From contig KN817535.1 in the NCBI GenBank assembly GCA_000827495.1, positions 87,795 through 123,478 of the forward strand: a stretch of 35,684 nucleotides of DNA, read 5' to 3'. Under the pieces are notes generated by a model. The model was not told where the DNA came from, searched no databases, and was given only the letters and a program-made list of their open reading frames with translations. A program made the translations under genes and the position numbers. This DNA is from Hypholoma sublateritium FD-334 SS-4. Lineage: Eukaryota > Basidiomycota > Agaricomycetes > Agaricales > Strophariaceae. Positions 22,522 to 33,006 of the stretch are shown in pieces; position 1 is the first letter of the stretch, and every line of letters begins with the position of its first letter.

Positions 22522-22965
22522 ACAAGCCAAACAACGCACGGCCTGTGCGGCGAGGGTATCATGCATGCCGATCCGGATCAATTAGCTAATCACGGCTTAT
22601 CGGCTTCACTCCCTCGTAGATTATCACAAATGTTTCAGCTCACCTAAAAGAAAAATCTGCGCGTCGAATATTTTTCTGCGCGCTTGAAAAATAAATCGGT
22701 GCATTAATATATTTTTACGCGCACCTCAAAATACAGCCGCGCTCACTGAAATGTTTCTATGCGCACTGAATTAAAAATCCGCACACCACAATGTGTTCAC
22801 GCGTACTCACGATTTATTTCTGCGCACTGTATATTTTGTGACAGGCATGTCTATTATTTTTACGCGTAGCTTTAATTCTTAGGGTACATAGTCAGAGTGC
22901 AATCAAAAATGTTTCCGGGGGGACCAGAAATGTTTCTGGAATTTTTCCCCAAACGGACCGCCATA
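22522..22965 (-). repeat. right terminal inverted repeat with subterminal motif array
   Basis: Reverse complement of 9265-9733 with identical outer 38 bp. The same tgcgc motif followed by A/T-rich sequence recurs at about 22655-22830 in inverted orientation. The inner end, 22522-22560, still resembles 9695-9733 weakly. Confidence 0.9.
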
Positions 22966-22971
22966 GTGATG
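22966..22971 (+). repeat. target site duplication, right copy (gtgatg)
   Basis: Identical to 9259-9264 and directly abutting the right TIR. Confidence 0.85.
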
Positions 22972-23205
22972 TGCTGTGTTTATGCGTGCGTGTATTAGGC
23001 GCCTAGGTGTGCGCCTGCTTTTGGTGCGTCGCTTCCATAGTTATCAAGTTCCCCCCGGCGTGCGCGACCCGACACAATGTCCAGCACCCAATATAACTAT
23101 GGGTCCAGCGCATCTCATGGCCCATGCCACTCCGCCAAAAAGAAAACAGGCAGGTGACAGACGATGTCGCGCACCAGCGCGGTCGGGCACGTTTAACACT
23201 TTCCC
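22972..23205 (+). repeat. 3' part of the split dispersed repeat
   Basis: Continues the repeat interrupted at 9264, starting tgctgtgtttatgcgtgcgt. The uninterrupted copy reads tattgtgtttatgggtgcgt at the same place (23413). The part gacagacgatgtcgcgcacc (23157) also occurs in the third copy near 25902. Confidence 0.85.
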
Positions 23206-23267
23206 CATTCCTCTCTCCTTCTCATCCTCCCCGAGGTCATATTTAGGTACACGCGTTGATTTGGGCT

Positions 23268-23600
23268 ACTGGGAGCCTCCGAGGCGTCCGCGGGTGGCGC
23301 TTCACTTTTATTATTATTCAACGCAGCCGGCCGAGCGGCGGGCGGGGGGGTAGGCGCGCTGGTGCTGGTGCGCTTGTGTTCGTTTTGCCAGCCCAAGGGG
23401 GGGTCGTTGATGTATTGTGTTTATGGGTGCGTGTATTGTGCGCTTACGCACTGCGGCCGTACTTTTGATATATCGCCTTCATAGCTACTATCAAGTTCCC
23501 CCGGCGCGCGGCGCACTCCCTGCATACTCGATGTAACTATGGGTCCAGCCCATCTCGCGGTTCATTCCAGTTCCGTCGTCCTAGAAAATACCACGCCCGT
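23268..23600 (+). repeat. uninterrupted copy of the dispersed repeat (empty-site paralogue)
   Basis: Starts with gggagcctccgaggcgtccg, runs through ttgatg (23407-23412) directly into tattgtgtttatg, and continues through catagctactatcaagttcc and actatgggtccagc. It shares every landmark with the split copy but lacks the 13.7-kb insertion. Confidence 0.85.
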
Positions 23601-24090
23601 TGAGAGGCTGACTGTGGGTCTAGACTCGAATCTCTCAAAACAAAACAAAACCCCAGCGGAGAGAGATCTTTACTAGGATCGAGTGACGCTCTACAACCAG
23701 TATAAGAAATCTAAAGTGTGCGGTACTCCCTGGTATGAGTCTGTTTTGTCTGAGAATCTGTCTCGATTCACAAATCTTTGCCCNAAGTTCGATTTGATAG
23801 GGAATTATTCAAATCTCAAATGGTTCTCAGATCGATTTTACACAANGAGCTNGCTATCACTGGGTGATCACGGAACGTGTATGTTTTATTTATTATTTTG
23901 GGGGTAACCAGTTTTGTGCTGTGCGACAGCGGTGCAGATCGTCTGCTGAATTCCGATGCAAGTCTCCTCGACTGCGAATCTTTCTCGATGGTATCTGCCA
24001 AAACACTTTGAACCCTCCTCGGCGTCCAAATGCAGATCCCGGTTGGACTGTAAAACTCGAACAATCTCTAAATTCTTGCATGAAAATCAC

Positions 24091-24851
24091 NNNNNNNNNN
24101 NNNNNNNNNNNNNNNNNNNNNNNNNNNNNNNNNNNNNNNNNNNNNNNNNNNNNNNNNNNNNNNNNNNNNNNNNNNNNNNNNNNNNNNNNNNNNNNNNNNN
24201 NNNNNNNNNNNNNNNNNNNNNNNNNNNNNNNNNNNNNNNNNNNNNNNNNNNNNNNNNNNNNNNNNNNNNNNNNNNNNNNNNNNNNNNNNNNNNNNNNNNN
24301 NNNNNNNNNNNNNNNNNNNNNNNNNNNNNNNNNNNNNNNNNNNNNNNNNNNNNNNNNNNNNNNNNNNNNNNNNNNNNNNNNNNNNNNNNNNNNNNNNNNN
24401 NNNNNNNNNNNNNNNNNNNNNNNNNNNNNNNNNNNNNNNNNNNNNNNNNNNNNNNNNNNNNNNNNNNNNNNNNNNNNNNNNNNNNNNNNNNNNNNNNNNN
24501 NNNNNNNNNNNNNNNNNNNNNNNNNNNNNNNNNNNNNNNNNNNNNNNNNNNNNNNNNNNNNNNNNNNNNNNNNNNNNNNNNNNNNNNNNNNNNNNNNNNN
24601 NNNNNNNNNNNNNNNNNNNNNNNNNNNNNNNNNNNNNNNNNNNNNNNNNNNNNNNNNNNNNNNNNNNNNNNNNNNNNNNNNNNNNNNNNNNNNNNNNNNN
24701 NNNNNNNNNNNNNNNNNNNNNNNNNNNNNNNNNNNNNNNNNNNNNNNNNNNNNNNNNNNNNNNNNNNNNNNNNNNNNNNNNNNNNNNNNNNNNNNNNNNN
24801 NNNNNNNNNNNNNNNNNNNNNNNNNNNNNNNNNNNNNNNNNNNNNNNNNNN
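24091..24851. other. assembly gap (761 N)
   Basis: A continuous run of N. Open frames spanning it are artefacts. The flanking 23.6-24.09 kb and 24.85-25.6 kb contain no gene I recognise. Confidence 0.99.
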
Positions 24852-25616
24852 GTCACAGACTCATGAGCTAGGACCATTCTCAACTGATTCTATTATCCGC
24901 CTTCTTTGAACTGCTGACGAGGGCACGTCTCAGTCCCTCGTTATCTGCTTTCAACACATGTTTAACGCTCCGAAAAGCAAAAATCCACGTGTAGTCTAAA
25001 AGCGACCCTATCACCGTACAGCTGCGACTGCAGATTTTTCGCATCGTGCGCACGCGCGTCTGATGTGTTGAGTGGGTATTTATTGAGCGATGGCTGGACG
25101 TGTCTGATTTCTGATTTCTGATTTTCATGTTCGGTGTGCGTGTCAGGTGTGGAAATCTGCCGCGAATTTAGCGCACCCTCCACGAGGTTGGTTGGACGTA
25201 CGCGTTGGATTGGGTGTGAGGTATCCAGTGCGCTTGCGCCCCGAAACACCGAAATATAGCCATTTTGAGGACTAGGAACATGACTCGGGCAGATAACTAT
25301 AGGGAGTAAATTCGGCACACGAAACTCGCGGACCCTTGTTGCTAGAGCGCATGCAGGTACACCTAGATACCAATTTCCGTACTATTTAAACTACAGCGTA
25401 TTGTAATAACTTAGGGGGCAACTCCCCAACTTCCCCTCTCCCCAGTATATTTTGCACCCATTTCTATCTTCAGGATCCCAGTCTCTCGCACATTTCGAAG
25501 TTTCCAGTATATAGAATATCATTCATTCCCTCATAAATAATCTACACTCCTTACCTTTCCGTGAACCCCCCAAGACGTCCACACCAGTCGTCGCTCGCAC
25601 CCCACAACCACCTTTC

Positions 25617-25960
25617 ATGGGCTGGGAGCATCCGAGGCGGCCGCGGGTGGCGCATCACGTCATTTATTATTCGACGCAGGCTCGAGGGGGGAGTGGGGTG
25701 GGTGCGCTGGTGCGCGCTTGTCCGGTGCGCGTGTGTTGCATAGTATTAGGTGCATGTATTGGGCGCTTACGCGCTCCTGCCGTACTTCAGTACGTTGCCT
25801 CCATAGCTACTATCTATATTTTCCCCTGTGGGCTCGATATACCTATGTGTCCAGCCGATTTTATTATTCACTCCATCGTCCCAGAAAAATACCACGTCAG
25901 TGACAGACGACGTCGCGCACCAGCGCTGTCGGGCATTTTTGCCCCACCCCCTCTCACCCT
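25617..25960 (+). repeat. third copy of the dispersed repeat
   Basis: Begins with tgggctgggagcatccgagg and cgcgggtggcgc, passes tccatagctactatc, and contains gacagacgacgtcgcgcacc near 25902. It differs from the other two copies by many substitutions and small gaps. Confidence 0.8.
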
Positions 25961-26494
25961 TTCCTCTTCCCCTTTCCTCTCTCACCCTGTCTCGCTCTCT
26001 CACTGTCTTCCACCCTCTCCCTAACAACCTGACGACCGTATGTCCGTACGTACGTACCTGACTACTCGCCCCCAGGGCCCCCGCGTGGAGGCGCATGGCC
26101 GGCGCGGTATTTTGAAGTGGTATTTCNGGCGCGCGCAGCTGACGTGCGCTGGGAATGGGTATGGGGAGGGTTGGGCTCCTTTCGGCAGGCGTCTCAGCGT
26201 CCCTCGGCTAGGCAATGGGCCGGCGCTTGTTAGTGCTCTGGGGCGGCCCAGGCGCGTCTCGTCTATAATAGATATGCGCCGGCGCTCCGAAGNGCAGGCT
26301 ATGTACGGGCGTCTCGCCCGGGTAAGGGCCTGCGCAGGGCGCGGGGCACTGGATGTGTACGGTGTACAAGAGTTAAATGTGTAGAGTGTACAAGAGTTAT
26401 TCATTGCGCTGTCGTGTCTGATAAGTATCTGATTCTGATTTTCGTGTTGGTGGGCGGTGCTGACAGCCCTCAGATAGATTAAAGTAAGTGTACT

Positions 26495-26650
26495 ATGAAC
26501 ATACGACGAACAAATGGACGGAGACGCATATGTATAAACGCAAAGACGCAAAAACGCATAAGTATAGATGCAAAGACATATATGGACGCAAGGACGCATA
26601 TCAAACGCATATGGACAGGGACGCGAGGGGACTCGGAGACGCACACAGAT
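26495..26650 (+). repeat. degenerate short tandem repeat, acgcatat/acgcaaag unit
   Basis: Units such as gacgcatatgtata, gcaaagacgc, gacgcaaggacgcatat and acgcatatggac follow each other with spacing of about 8-12 bp. Non-coding. Confidence 0.6.
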
Positions 26651-27482
26651 GACGGAGGTAAGGCTGACAGGGAGCGATGATCAGCGTGCAGGGATTGTGG
26701 TTAAGTATAGGTGGGTTTTATGTGTATGTATCGTGCGTATTTTAGTTTGGGTTTGGGTGTTGAGTGTACACAGTGTGTGTGTGATACTACATCCCTAACT
26801 ATTTTACAAGCGCTCAAATTTGCCGCACTCGATGATTGATCGAGGCCGGCATTATCTTGGCATTATCGCCTCGCTCAACCACCTTGTTAGAGCCATGGTA
26901 TGCGGTGACTCTAACAGAGTTGACGCTTCTGCCACGACTAACCACAAGTGCGGAATCCTTGTCCCCATGTCGTGCCACTGCGGATGCTTGATGCATATGA
27001 GCGCCTACTCCCACTAGTAGGTTGCGGGCCGTGTGGTGTTGAACTGACGTGCTGAAGAGCTTCCGGAATAGAATCCATGAAATAGGTGCATGTTATAGTT
27101 ATACCCGTGTATTTGCAAGTAATTATCCATTCATCTACTTTCATACTTGCATGTCGCCGCCCTTCGCAGCAGGAGTACTTACATACTTGTAGCCTAAACA
27201 CTGAAATGTGATTTTTTCTTCTTCTAAATCTTTTTTTAGGTATTATATACATTATTTATATGCTTTATACTGCGGTAGATCATGGTGAAGGGGTAATTAA
27301 ATGATTTGAAGCTTCCTGGGGGGCACGGGGCATGCCATCAGACGGCGGCACGGGGTGGGAATAAATGTGCAAATAGATCACCATACGGTCCCCATAAATC
27401 TCCGGCGTCCCACCAAGCAGCGCGCAGCTATTTATACCCGGACGCCTGCATGCGTGGCGGGAATGGGGAAAGGTGTTCACAT

Positions 27483-27500
27483 GTACGTACGTACGTACGT
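27483..27500. repeat. GTAC microsatellite, 4.5 units
   Basis: A perfect self-complementary gtac repeat of 18 bp. A shorter tract of the same type lies near 26046. Confidence 0.9.
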
Positions 27501-27748
27501 GCGGTGTGCACTGGGGTCATGGGGCGCTTTGTCAGCGGAACGTGGGGGCGCAGGTGATCCGCCAAGGGCGCGTGTCACCTGCCCCGTGTCGCCGCTGCCG
27601 TCTGTCTGCATGTCTCTTGTCTGGTTTCCTGCGCCCGCCGCCCCCATCGACAATGACGACGACGATATTCATGTGAGTGTTGTGTTTGTTGTGTGCATGC
27701 CCGCGCTGATAGAGGCAAAGTGAGCCGGCGCGCTCGAGGCGCCCGTCG

Positions 27749-28098
27749 ATGCCCCCCGCCGCTCCGCCCCCGCCCCGGCCGCCCGTGCTCGCTGTCGCCC
27801 CCGCCGCCCTACGCGCGCTTGATGGCCCGGATGCCCTCGCTGCCCTCTGGACCGGTGCGTCCCCCCTTCCCCCCCTCACCGTGTGCCCGCTGACTTGGGC
27901 TAGTGTTCGCGAAGTGCAAGTCCTCCCTCGCAGATGGCGCCCAGCTCGAGAACCTCGCGTGGCGCCTCTGGGCGCGCGAGCTCGCCGCGCCTGACCCGCA
28001 CCCGGCGCTCCCCTCTGCGGCCTACCCTCCTTACCCCTCTGCCATGACGATGCGGGGCCCGGCGCTGCCTGATGGCTGGAAGACCGCGCTTGGAGGAG
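27749..28098 (+). pseudogene. 5' part of an AreA-like (DUF1752) gene, cut by an LTR
   Basis: Exon 1 is 27749-27854 and exon 2 starts at 27904; the 49-bp intron has GT-AG ends and matching phase. The exon junction restores a motif LWTVFAKCKSSLADG followed by QLENLAWRLWARE, the signature of the fungal DUF1752 domain (also called AreA N-terminal, GATA-like), found in AreA-type nitrogen regulators and related proteins. The N-terminus is Pro/Ala-rich. The frame continues through PDGWKTALGG and then runs into the LTR terminus at about 28099, after which no homologous sequence follows. The zinc finger or other C-terminal part is therefore absent here. Assigning it to a specific regulator is not possible. 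Confidence 0.65.
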
Positions 28099-28321
28099 TG
28101 CGGACAACACTACGTGCTTTGGGAACTCTCAGAGAGAGAAGGGAGAGAACTCACAGAGAACCCAAAGAGCAGGAATGGCGCGTGGATTCGTGAGGGGAAA
28201 GACTACGACAAAGGGAGCAGACGACAAGAGAGGAAGGATGTGGGGAAGAGAGAGAGCCAAAGTCTGGACCTGTGCCTTATGAGGCTCTCGATTCGGCGTA
28301 TGCCGAACCACCATCCTTACA
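28099..28321 (-). repeat. 3' LTR of the Ty3/gypsy element
   Basis: Read on the minus strand, TGTAAGGATGGTGG follows directly after the polypurine tract. The likely end is ...GTCCGCA at 28099, giving 223 bp with TG...CA ends. It contains ttcggcatacgccgaa, a short palindrome. The inner end is well supported, and the outer end is a guess because no second LTR is present for comparison. Confidence 0.55.
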
Positions 28322-28334
28322 CCCTTCCCCTCCC
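28322..28334 (-). promoter_or_regulatory. polypurine tract
   Basis: GGGAGGGGAAGGG on the minus strand sits immediately before the LTR start, as required for plus-strand DNA priming in LTR retrotransposons. Confidence 0.75.
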
Positions 28335-28482
28335 TGGTAAAATAAAGCCTACGTAGGTGAGTAGATAAAGCACAAAGAAATTTGAGCAAAGGTGGCCACG
28401 CGCCAAAGGAAAAATCCATGCATGGGTGCTTCAAAAACCCCTGTGGGGAAAAGCTACCGCAGGCAAGAAGAAAGGAAGCCAA

Positions 28483-31400
28483 CTAAAGTGAGGCGAGATA
28501 AACATCAAGCACTTTGTTATCCTCCAAGTCTTCCGCTGCGATCCACCGATTTTCCTCCAGGCCTTCTCCAACCCATTGGACAAGATATTGCTTATGCTTC
28601 CCAGCCCGACGCTCGTCCACGATCTTGTCGACGAAGAACTCTTCAAAACCGTCTACAATCACCGTGCCAGGCGACTCGCAAGTCCGGCTAGGGAATTTTG
28701 CTGCATCGTTTGCAACAAAGCGCTTTAGGAGTGATGTGTGGAAAGTTGGAAAGATGTTGGAGTTAGGGATGTTTAGGGTCACCGTAGAAGCGTGCGGGAA
28801 AATGTCAATAACTTCAAAAGGGCCATCGTAACGCGGCATGAACTTTGCCACTCGATGTTCTCCCATGCGCTTGTACTCACGGCGGCGGTTCAGTGTGCTG
28901 AGCAACACGAGGTCGCCTACCTTGTACGGCGGGTCATCGCTGCGAGACTTATTCGCAAAAAACGCCTGGGATACCTTTGCAAGCATCAAATTGTCATGCG
29001 CCTCCGCTACGTCTGTTGCCAATCCTTTCAATGACCTGATGTGCCGACATCGATGCTGCATTGTTTTCCACATCACTCTTTTGCACGAGGGGCGGTAACA
29101 TGCGTGCAGCACGCCCGAGTCGCAATTGGAAAGGTGAGAAGCCGGTAGATGCATTTTTTGTATTCATAATGTTAAAACAAATGTGCGGCAAGGCGCGTTT
29201 CCAGCCCGACTGGTTACGCTCTACGTGAAAGCGAATAGACTGATTAACCGTCTTGTTAGTCCGTTCACTCACACCATCCGATTGAGGGTGGTATGCTGAT
29301 GACATTTTCAGGGAAAGGCCCGTTAAATTCACCAAGGCCTGCCAGAATTTGGAGACAAACAGTTTATCTCTGTCACAGACAATGTCCAAGGGCAGCCCGT
29401 TTTTGCAATACCAGTTATCGAAAAATACGACAGCCAGCTGTTCCGCTGTCATGTCCATTCTGATGGGCAATACCCGAATATCCGCACCCAGTCTACACAT
29501 CAAGGTCAGAATCCCCTCGTAACCTTCATCTTCCGGCAGGGGACCAATAAAATCCATCGCCATGCTGTCAAAGTGGTCATCGGGAATAGGCAATGGGTGT
29601 AATGGGCCAGCAGGCTTCTTCGTCCCCGCTTTATTACGCTGACAATCAACACACCCTGGAACATAAGCATTCTCAAGGTCAGTTCTCATGTTGGGCCAAA
29701 AATATGAGTCCCTTATGGCATTATACGTCTTCGGAAATCCAAAATGGCCAAGGCAGTCATGCGCCGCGCGGAAAATGAACTCCCTGACATTACATTTTTC
29801 CGGCACAATCAACCTCTCACCCAGAAACCACAGGCCATCGCGCTTCTGCAGATTGTGCATCCCCCTAGCGGCAGAATCCAGTTTTGCGCAAAATGTGTCA
29901 GTGGCATATGCCGCTCTCATTTCCTCCAACAACTTCACATTCATGCGCAGCACGCTGTACGGTCCATTTTCAGGGTGTTCGGTCAGGGCAGTCACACCTT
30001 CCCAAATAGGAGAGCCCACATTCAGTGCACCTATAACAATTGGATCCGAAAAATCTTCATCCACCTCAGCATATTGGTAAGGGTGCTTTGCATCCGCCTC
30101 TGCCTCCGACATAGATGCACAACTTTGCGGATAACAGGATAGCGCGTCTGCCACTGAGTTATCCTCACCCTTGACATAAACAAATTTGCAGTCAAATATT
30201 GCTAACTCTTCCATCCAGCGTGACTGCTTTCGAGAGAGGTGTGGTTGTGTATTAAAATTGAGTAACATCTTATGATCAGTGTAGACAAAAAACTCTGCGC
30301 CCAATAAGTCAAGTTTCCAATGTCGCAGTGCACGAATGATTGCTAAAAGTTCCTTTTCATGTACCGGGTAGTTCAATTCCGCGCCTTTGAATGTCATGGA
30401 ATCAAAAGCGATGGGTCTGGCTTTCTCCCAAGAATTCCCAAACGAGAGGATTGCCCCAGAACATGTATCACTGGCATCCGTGGTGACAAAAATCTTCTTT
30501 GATGCGTCGCCATGGTCAATCACAGTCAAGCATTCACGAGAGACCACAATTTCCTTAATTGCTTGAAATGCAGCCTGGTATCTGTCATTCCAGGGGGGGA
30601 AGCATTTCTCGGCAGCTTTTGTTGTTAACTCATTCAGAACTTCCGACTGGAAGGCGAGTTTTGGAAAAAACACATTCAAATAGCGTACCAGGCCGAGGAA
30701 ACGTCGAACCTCTGTAGCTGAGGTGGGTACTGGCCAGTCCAGAATTTTAGAGACCTTCTTGTCATCGGCTTCTATCCCCTGTTGCAAGATCCTATGGCCG
30801 AGAAATTCTACCTCATAACAGAACAGCTGAGTCTTCTTTTCATTGACATACAGTTTGGCATCCTTCAGGGCTTGCAGTACCTTACGGTTATTCTTAATGT
30901 GTTCATCCACGGAGTCAGACCAGATAATGATGTCATCCAGGAATACATGACAGATTCTGCCAATCAGATTGCGCAATGCATTAGTCAACCTGCGCTGCTG
31001 GATGGAGGGGGCATTGCGGAACCCCATTGGAATTACCAGCCATTCATAAGCCCCATACAGGGTTGACACAGCCGTATACTTCACACTGTCGGGATCCATG
31101 CGAGTTTGGAAGAAAGCGTCCGTCATATCGATTTTACTCCAAATTTTTCCCTTCGCGCAGTCACGCAGGATATCATCAACATTAGGTAACGGGTAATTGT
31201 CGGGCACAGTGTTGTCATTCAGCTGACGGTAATCGCAGACCCAACGCATCTTCGCCTTTTTGTCGGCCTTGGGGATCACGAAGGACGGGGACAGGAACTG
31301 ACTAGAAGATGGTTGTATGAACCCACTGTCTAAACGCTCCTGGATCAGGGTTCGGAAGGCTTTGTTAAATTTACGTGCGCAGCTGTAGGACCGAGTTTTA

Positions 31401-32281
31401 ATCACGCGCTCCGCATCCTTAAGTTTAATCTTTGCTGTCTCTGTCATTGGCAACATCGAAGCATGGGGGATCGGCTCAAAAATCTCTTTAAATTCCGCTT
31501 TCAATTCTGTCTCCAAACCCTTCCGCCTTTCCGCCGATGCCAGTATTTCAATTCTCGCTTTCACAAGGGGAATTGCCATGATTAGAATAGGTGTAGCAAC
31601 CTCACCATCCAAATCGCGGTCACATAGATTATGGCGGCGGATGGCGCACTTCCATTTCAGCTCTGCAGCCATTAACTTCCGCGCTGAGATGAGGTCCTTC
31701 AAGTTGCAGAGGCCCTGTACACGCTTCTCATGCGGAGACTGCATATTTCGGTAACGTGTACATTTACCCTCCCTCATCTGGCTTGCAATCTTACGCGTAA
31801 TGATTGGAGGTGGCACGAATTCCTTGTTGAGCAGTTCCCACCCTGTTTCCCGCTGAATGATCGCAGGGTCACCCACATCTTCCCCAACAATTAACAAATG
31901 ATTGTGATTTATAAAAGGCAGGCCGAGTAGTATGGGCGCGGACAACGAGGAAGTAATTAACGCTAACGTAGGTTTCGCAGACCAAGAATTACAGAGAGAT
32001 GACAGGTCGAGGATAACATACTGAGTGAATGTAACATGCGCTTCAGAACTGAAAGGGCCAGAAGCAATAAGGGGCTGTATCAAGTTGCGACGAGCTAGAC
32101 CCAACGAGTCAGCAAACATGTTCAGGATCAGAACAACAGGTGCACTGGAATCGATCATGGGCGTCACAGGCACCAAACAGTTGCCTGGCCTAATTCCGAC
32201 GGATTTTAGCAGCTTGATTAATATCTGGCCCCCGTGGGAATTTTCCAATTCTGACATCAGATTCGGATTCAGCGACCTCAA
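28483..32281 (-). pseudogene. pol: Ty3/gypsy chromovirus pol, 5'-truncated, one frameshift
   Basis: A 1095-residue frame (28994-32281) reads, in order: remains of an aspartic protease (IDSSAP instead of the usual DSG); reverse transcriptase with SPSFVIPKADKKAKMRWVCD and FLDDIIIWS (Phe in place of the usual Tyr of the YxDD box); RNase H (TTDASD, HEKELLAI, YTDHK); and an integrase with HDCLGH, CVDC, Asp in MDFIGPL, Asp in CDRDKLF and Glu in DGVSERTN. A one-base frameshift near 29023 separates it from the rest of the integrase and a chromodomain (FFVDKIVDER, YLVQWVG, ENRWIAAEDL) ending at 28483. The chromodomain places it among chromoviruses. The frame opens just after an in-frame stop near 32290; the first ATG is eight codons in. 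No gag, primer-binding site or 5' LTR follows upstream, so the element is truncated there. It has no matching direct repeat and cannot be autonomous. Confidence 0.9.
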
Positions 32282-32339
32282 AAACCCCTAGAACCTTTTT
32301 TTTTCGGGTCTATCTGGTGCCGGGAAGCCGCAATAAATT

Positions 32340-32935
32340 AAACAGTTCAGCACGTACATTTCCGGCGTTCCGGAACGCCTGCATATTTATAGACAGGCGT
32401 TCTGGAGCGCCTACCTATTTATAGACAGGTGTTTTGTGGCGCTTGTCTAATTATATATCCCCGATGGCAGGCGTTCTCTAGAGTGCTTGGCGTTATGGAA
32501 CACCTAATTATTTTTAGAAAGTCCCCTTGGGCAGCCTTGGGCGTTCTGTTTGGCGTCCCTGGGAGTGCCGGGCGTTCCGGCCCCCCAGCCCCTTCCGCAT
32601 GCGTTCTACCTTGCCTTTGCACGCCGGGCGTTCCTGCGCCTCCGCGCTTCCGCGGGCATTCCACCATTCCCGTCCCCCCTGCCCATGTACGCCGGGAGTT
32701 CCGGTCCCCCATTCCGCAAGCATTCCAACCGCCCCTCACTCGCCCGTCGGGCGTTCCCGTGCTTCCGCAGGCGTCCCCCCCACTTTGCACGCTGGGTGTT
32801 CCCGTCGCCCCTGCCTTTGCACTCGGGCAGTTCCAGCCCTTTGCACCATGTGCGTACTAGCTGCCTCGCCCTCGCCCGCCCGGAAATGCCATGCTTCCGC
32901 GGGCGTTCCTTCTTCTTGCACGCCGGACTTAGCGA
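32340..32935 (+). repeat. degenerate GGCGTTCC repeat array
   Basis: The left part repeats ggcgttc/ggaacgcc with atatttatagacagg spacers (for example 32365-32440). The right part repeats tttgcacgccgggcgttcc-like units at about 32616, 32686, 32740, 32793, 32816 and 32915, joined by ttccgcgggcattcc-type pieces. Open frames on both strands here come from the repeat. It borders the truncated end of the retrotransposon. Confidence 0.6.
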
Positions 32936-33006
32936 ACACTTCCAAATATGGAAGTCTCCAGCACCGCCACGACCCACCCTGCGTTTCGCCGCAGCCACAT
33001 AACCCA

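Larger units (their letters stand above)
9265..22965. mobile_element. 13.7-kb TIR DNA transposon carrying an integrase-core gene and cargo
   Basis: Seen in the sequence: both ends start with TATGGCGGTCC, the outer 38 bp are identical in inverted orientation, and similarity continues for about 450 bp. A perfect 6-bp direct repeat flanks the element. The interrupted host repeat reads continuously once the element is removed. Contents: a BTB/POZ gene, a divergent DDE integrase-core gene, a gene of unknown function and an IML1 pseudogene fragment, plus about 6 kb of unassigned DNA on the left. Known: retrovirus-type integrases in large TIR elements with 5-6-bp duplications are typical of Maverick/Polinton elements, but those also carry polymerase B, ATPase and protease genes and usually begin with AG; none of that is seen here. 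Inference: the integrase-core protein mobilises the element, and the other genes are cargo or accessory factors. Confidence 0.9.

Noticed and set aside
22655..22830. CRISPR-like regular repeat array
   Set aside because: The motif is short and degenerate with A/T linkers, lies in a eukaryotic transposon end, and is mirrored in the other TIR.
9265..22965. Complete Maverick/Polinton element
   Set aside because: No polymerase B, packaging ATPase or cysteine protease motif is found in any frame, and the ends do not start with AG.
24068..24909. Open frames of 271-335 residues across the N block
   Set aside because: They exist only because N codons contain no stops.
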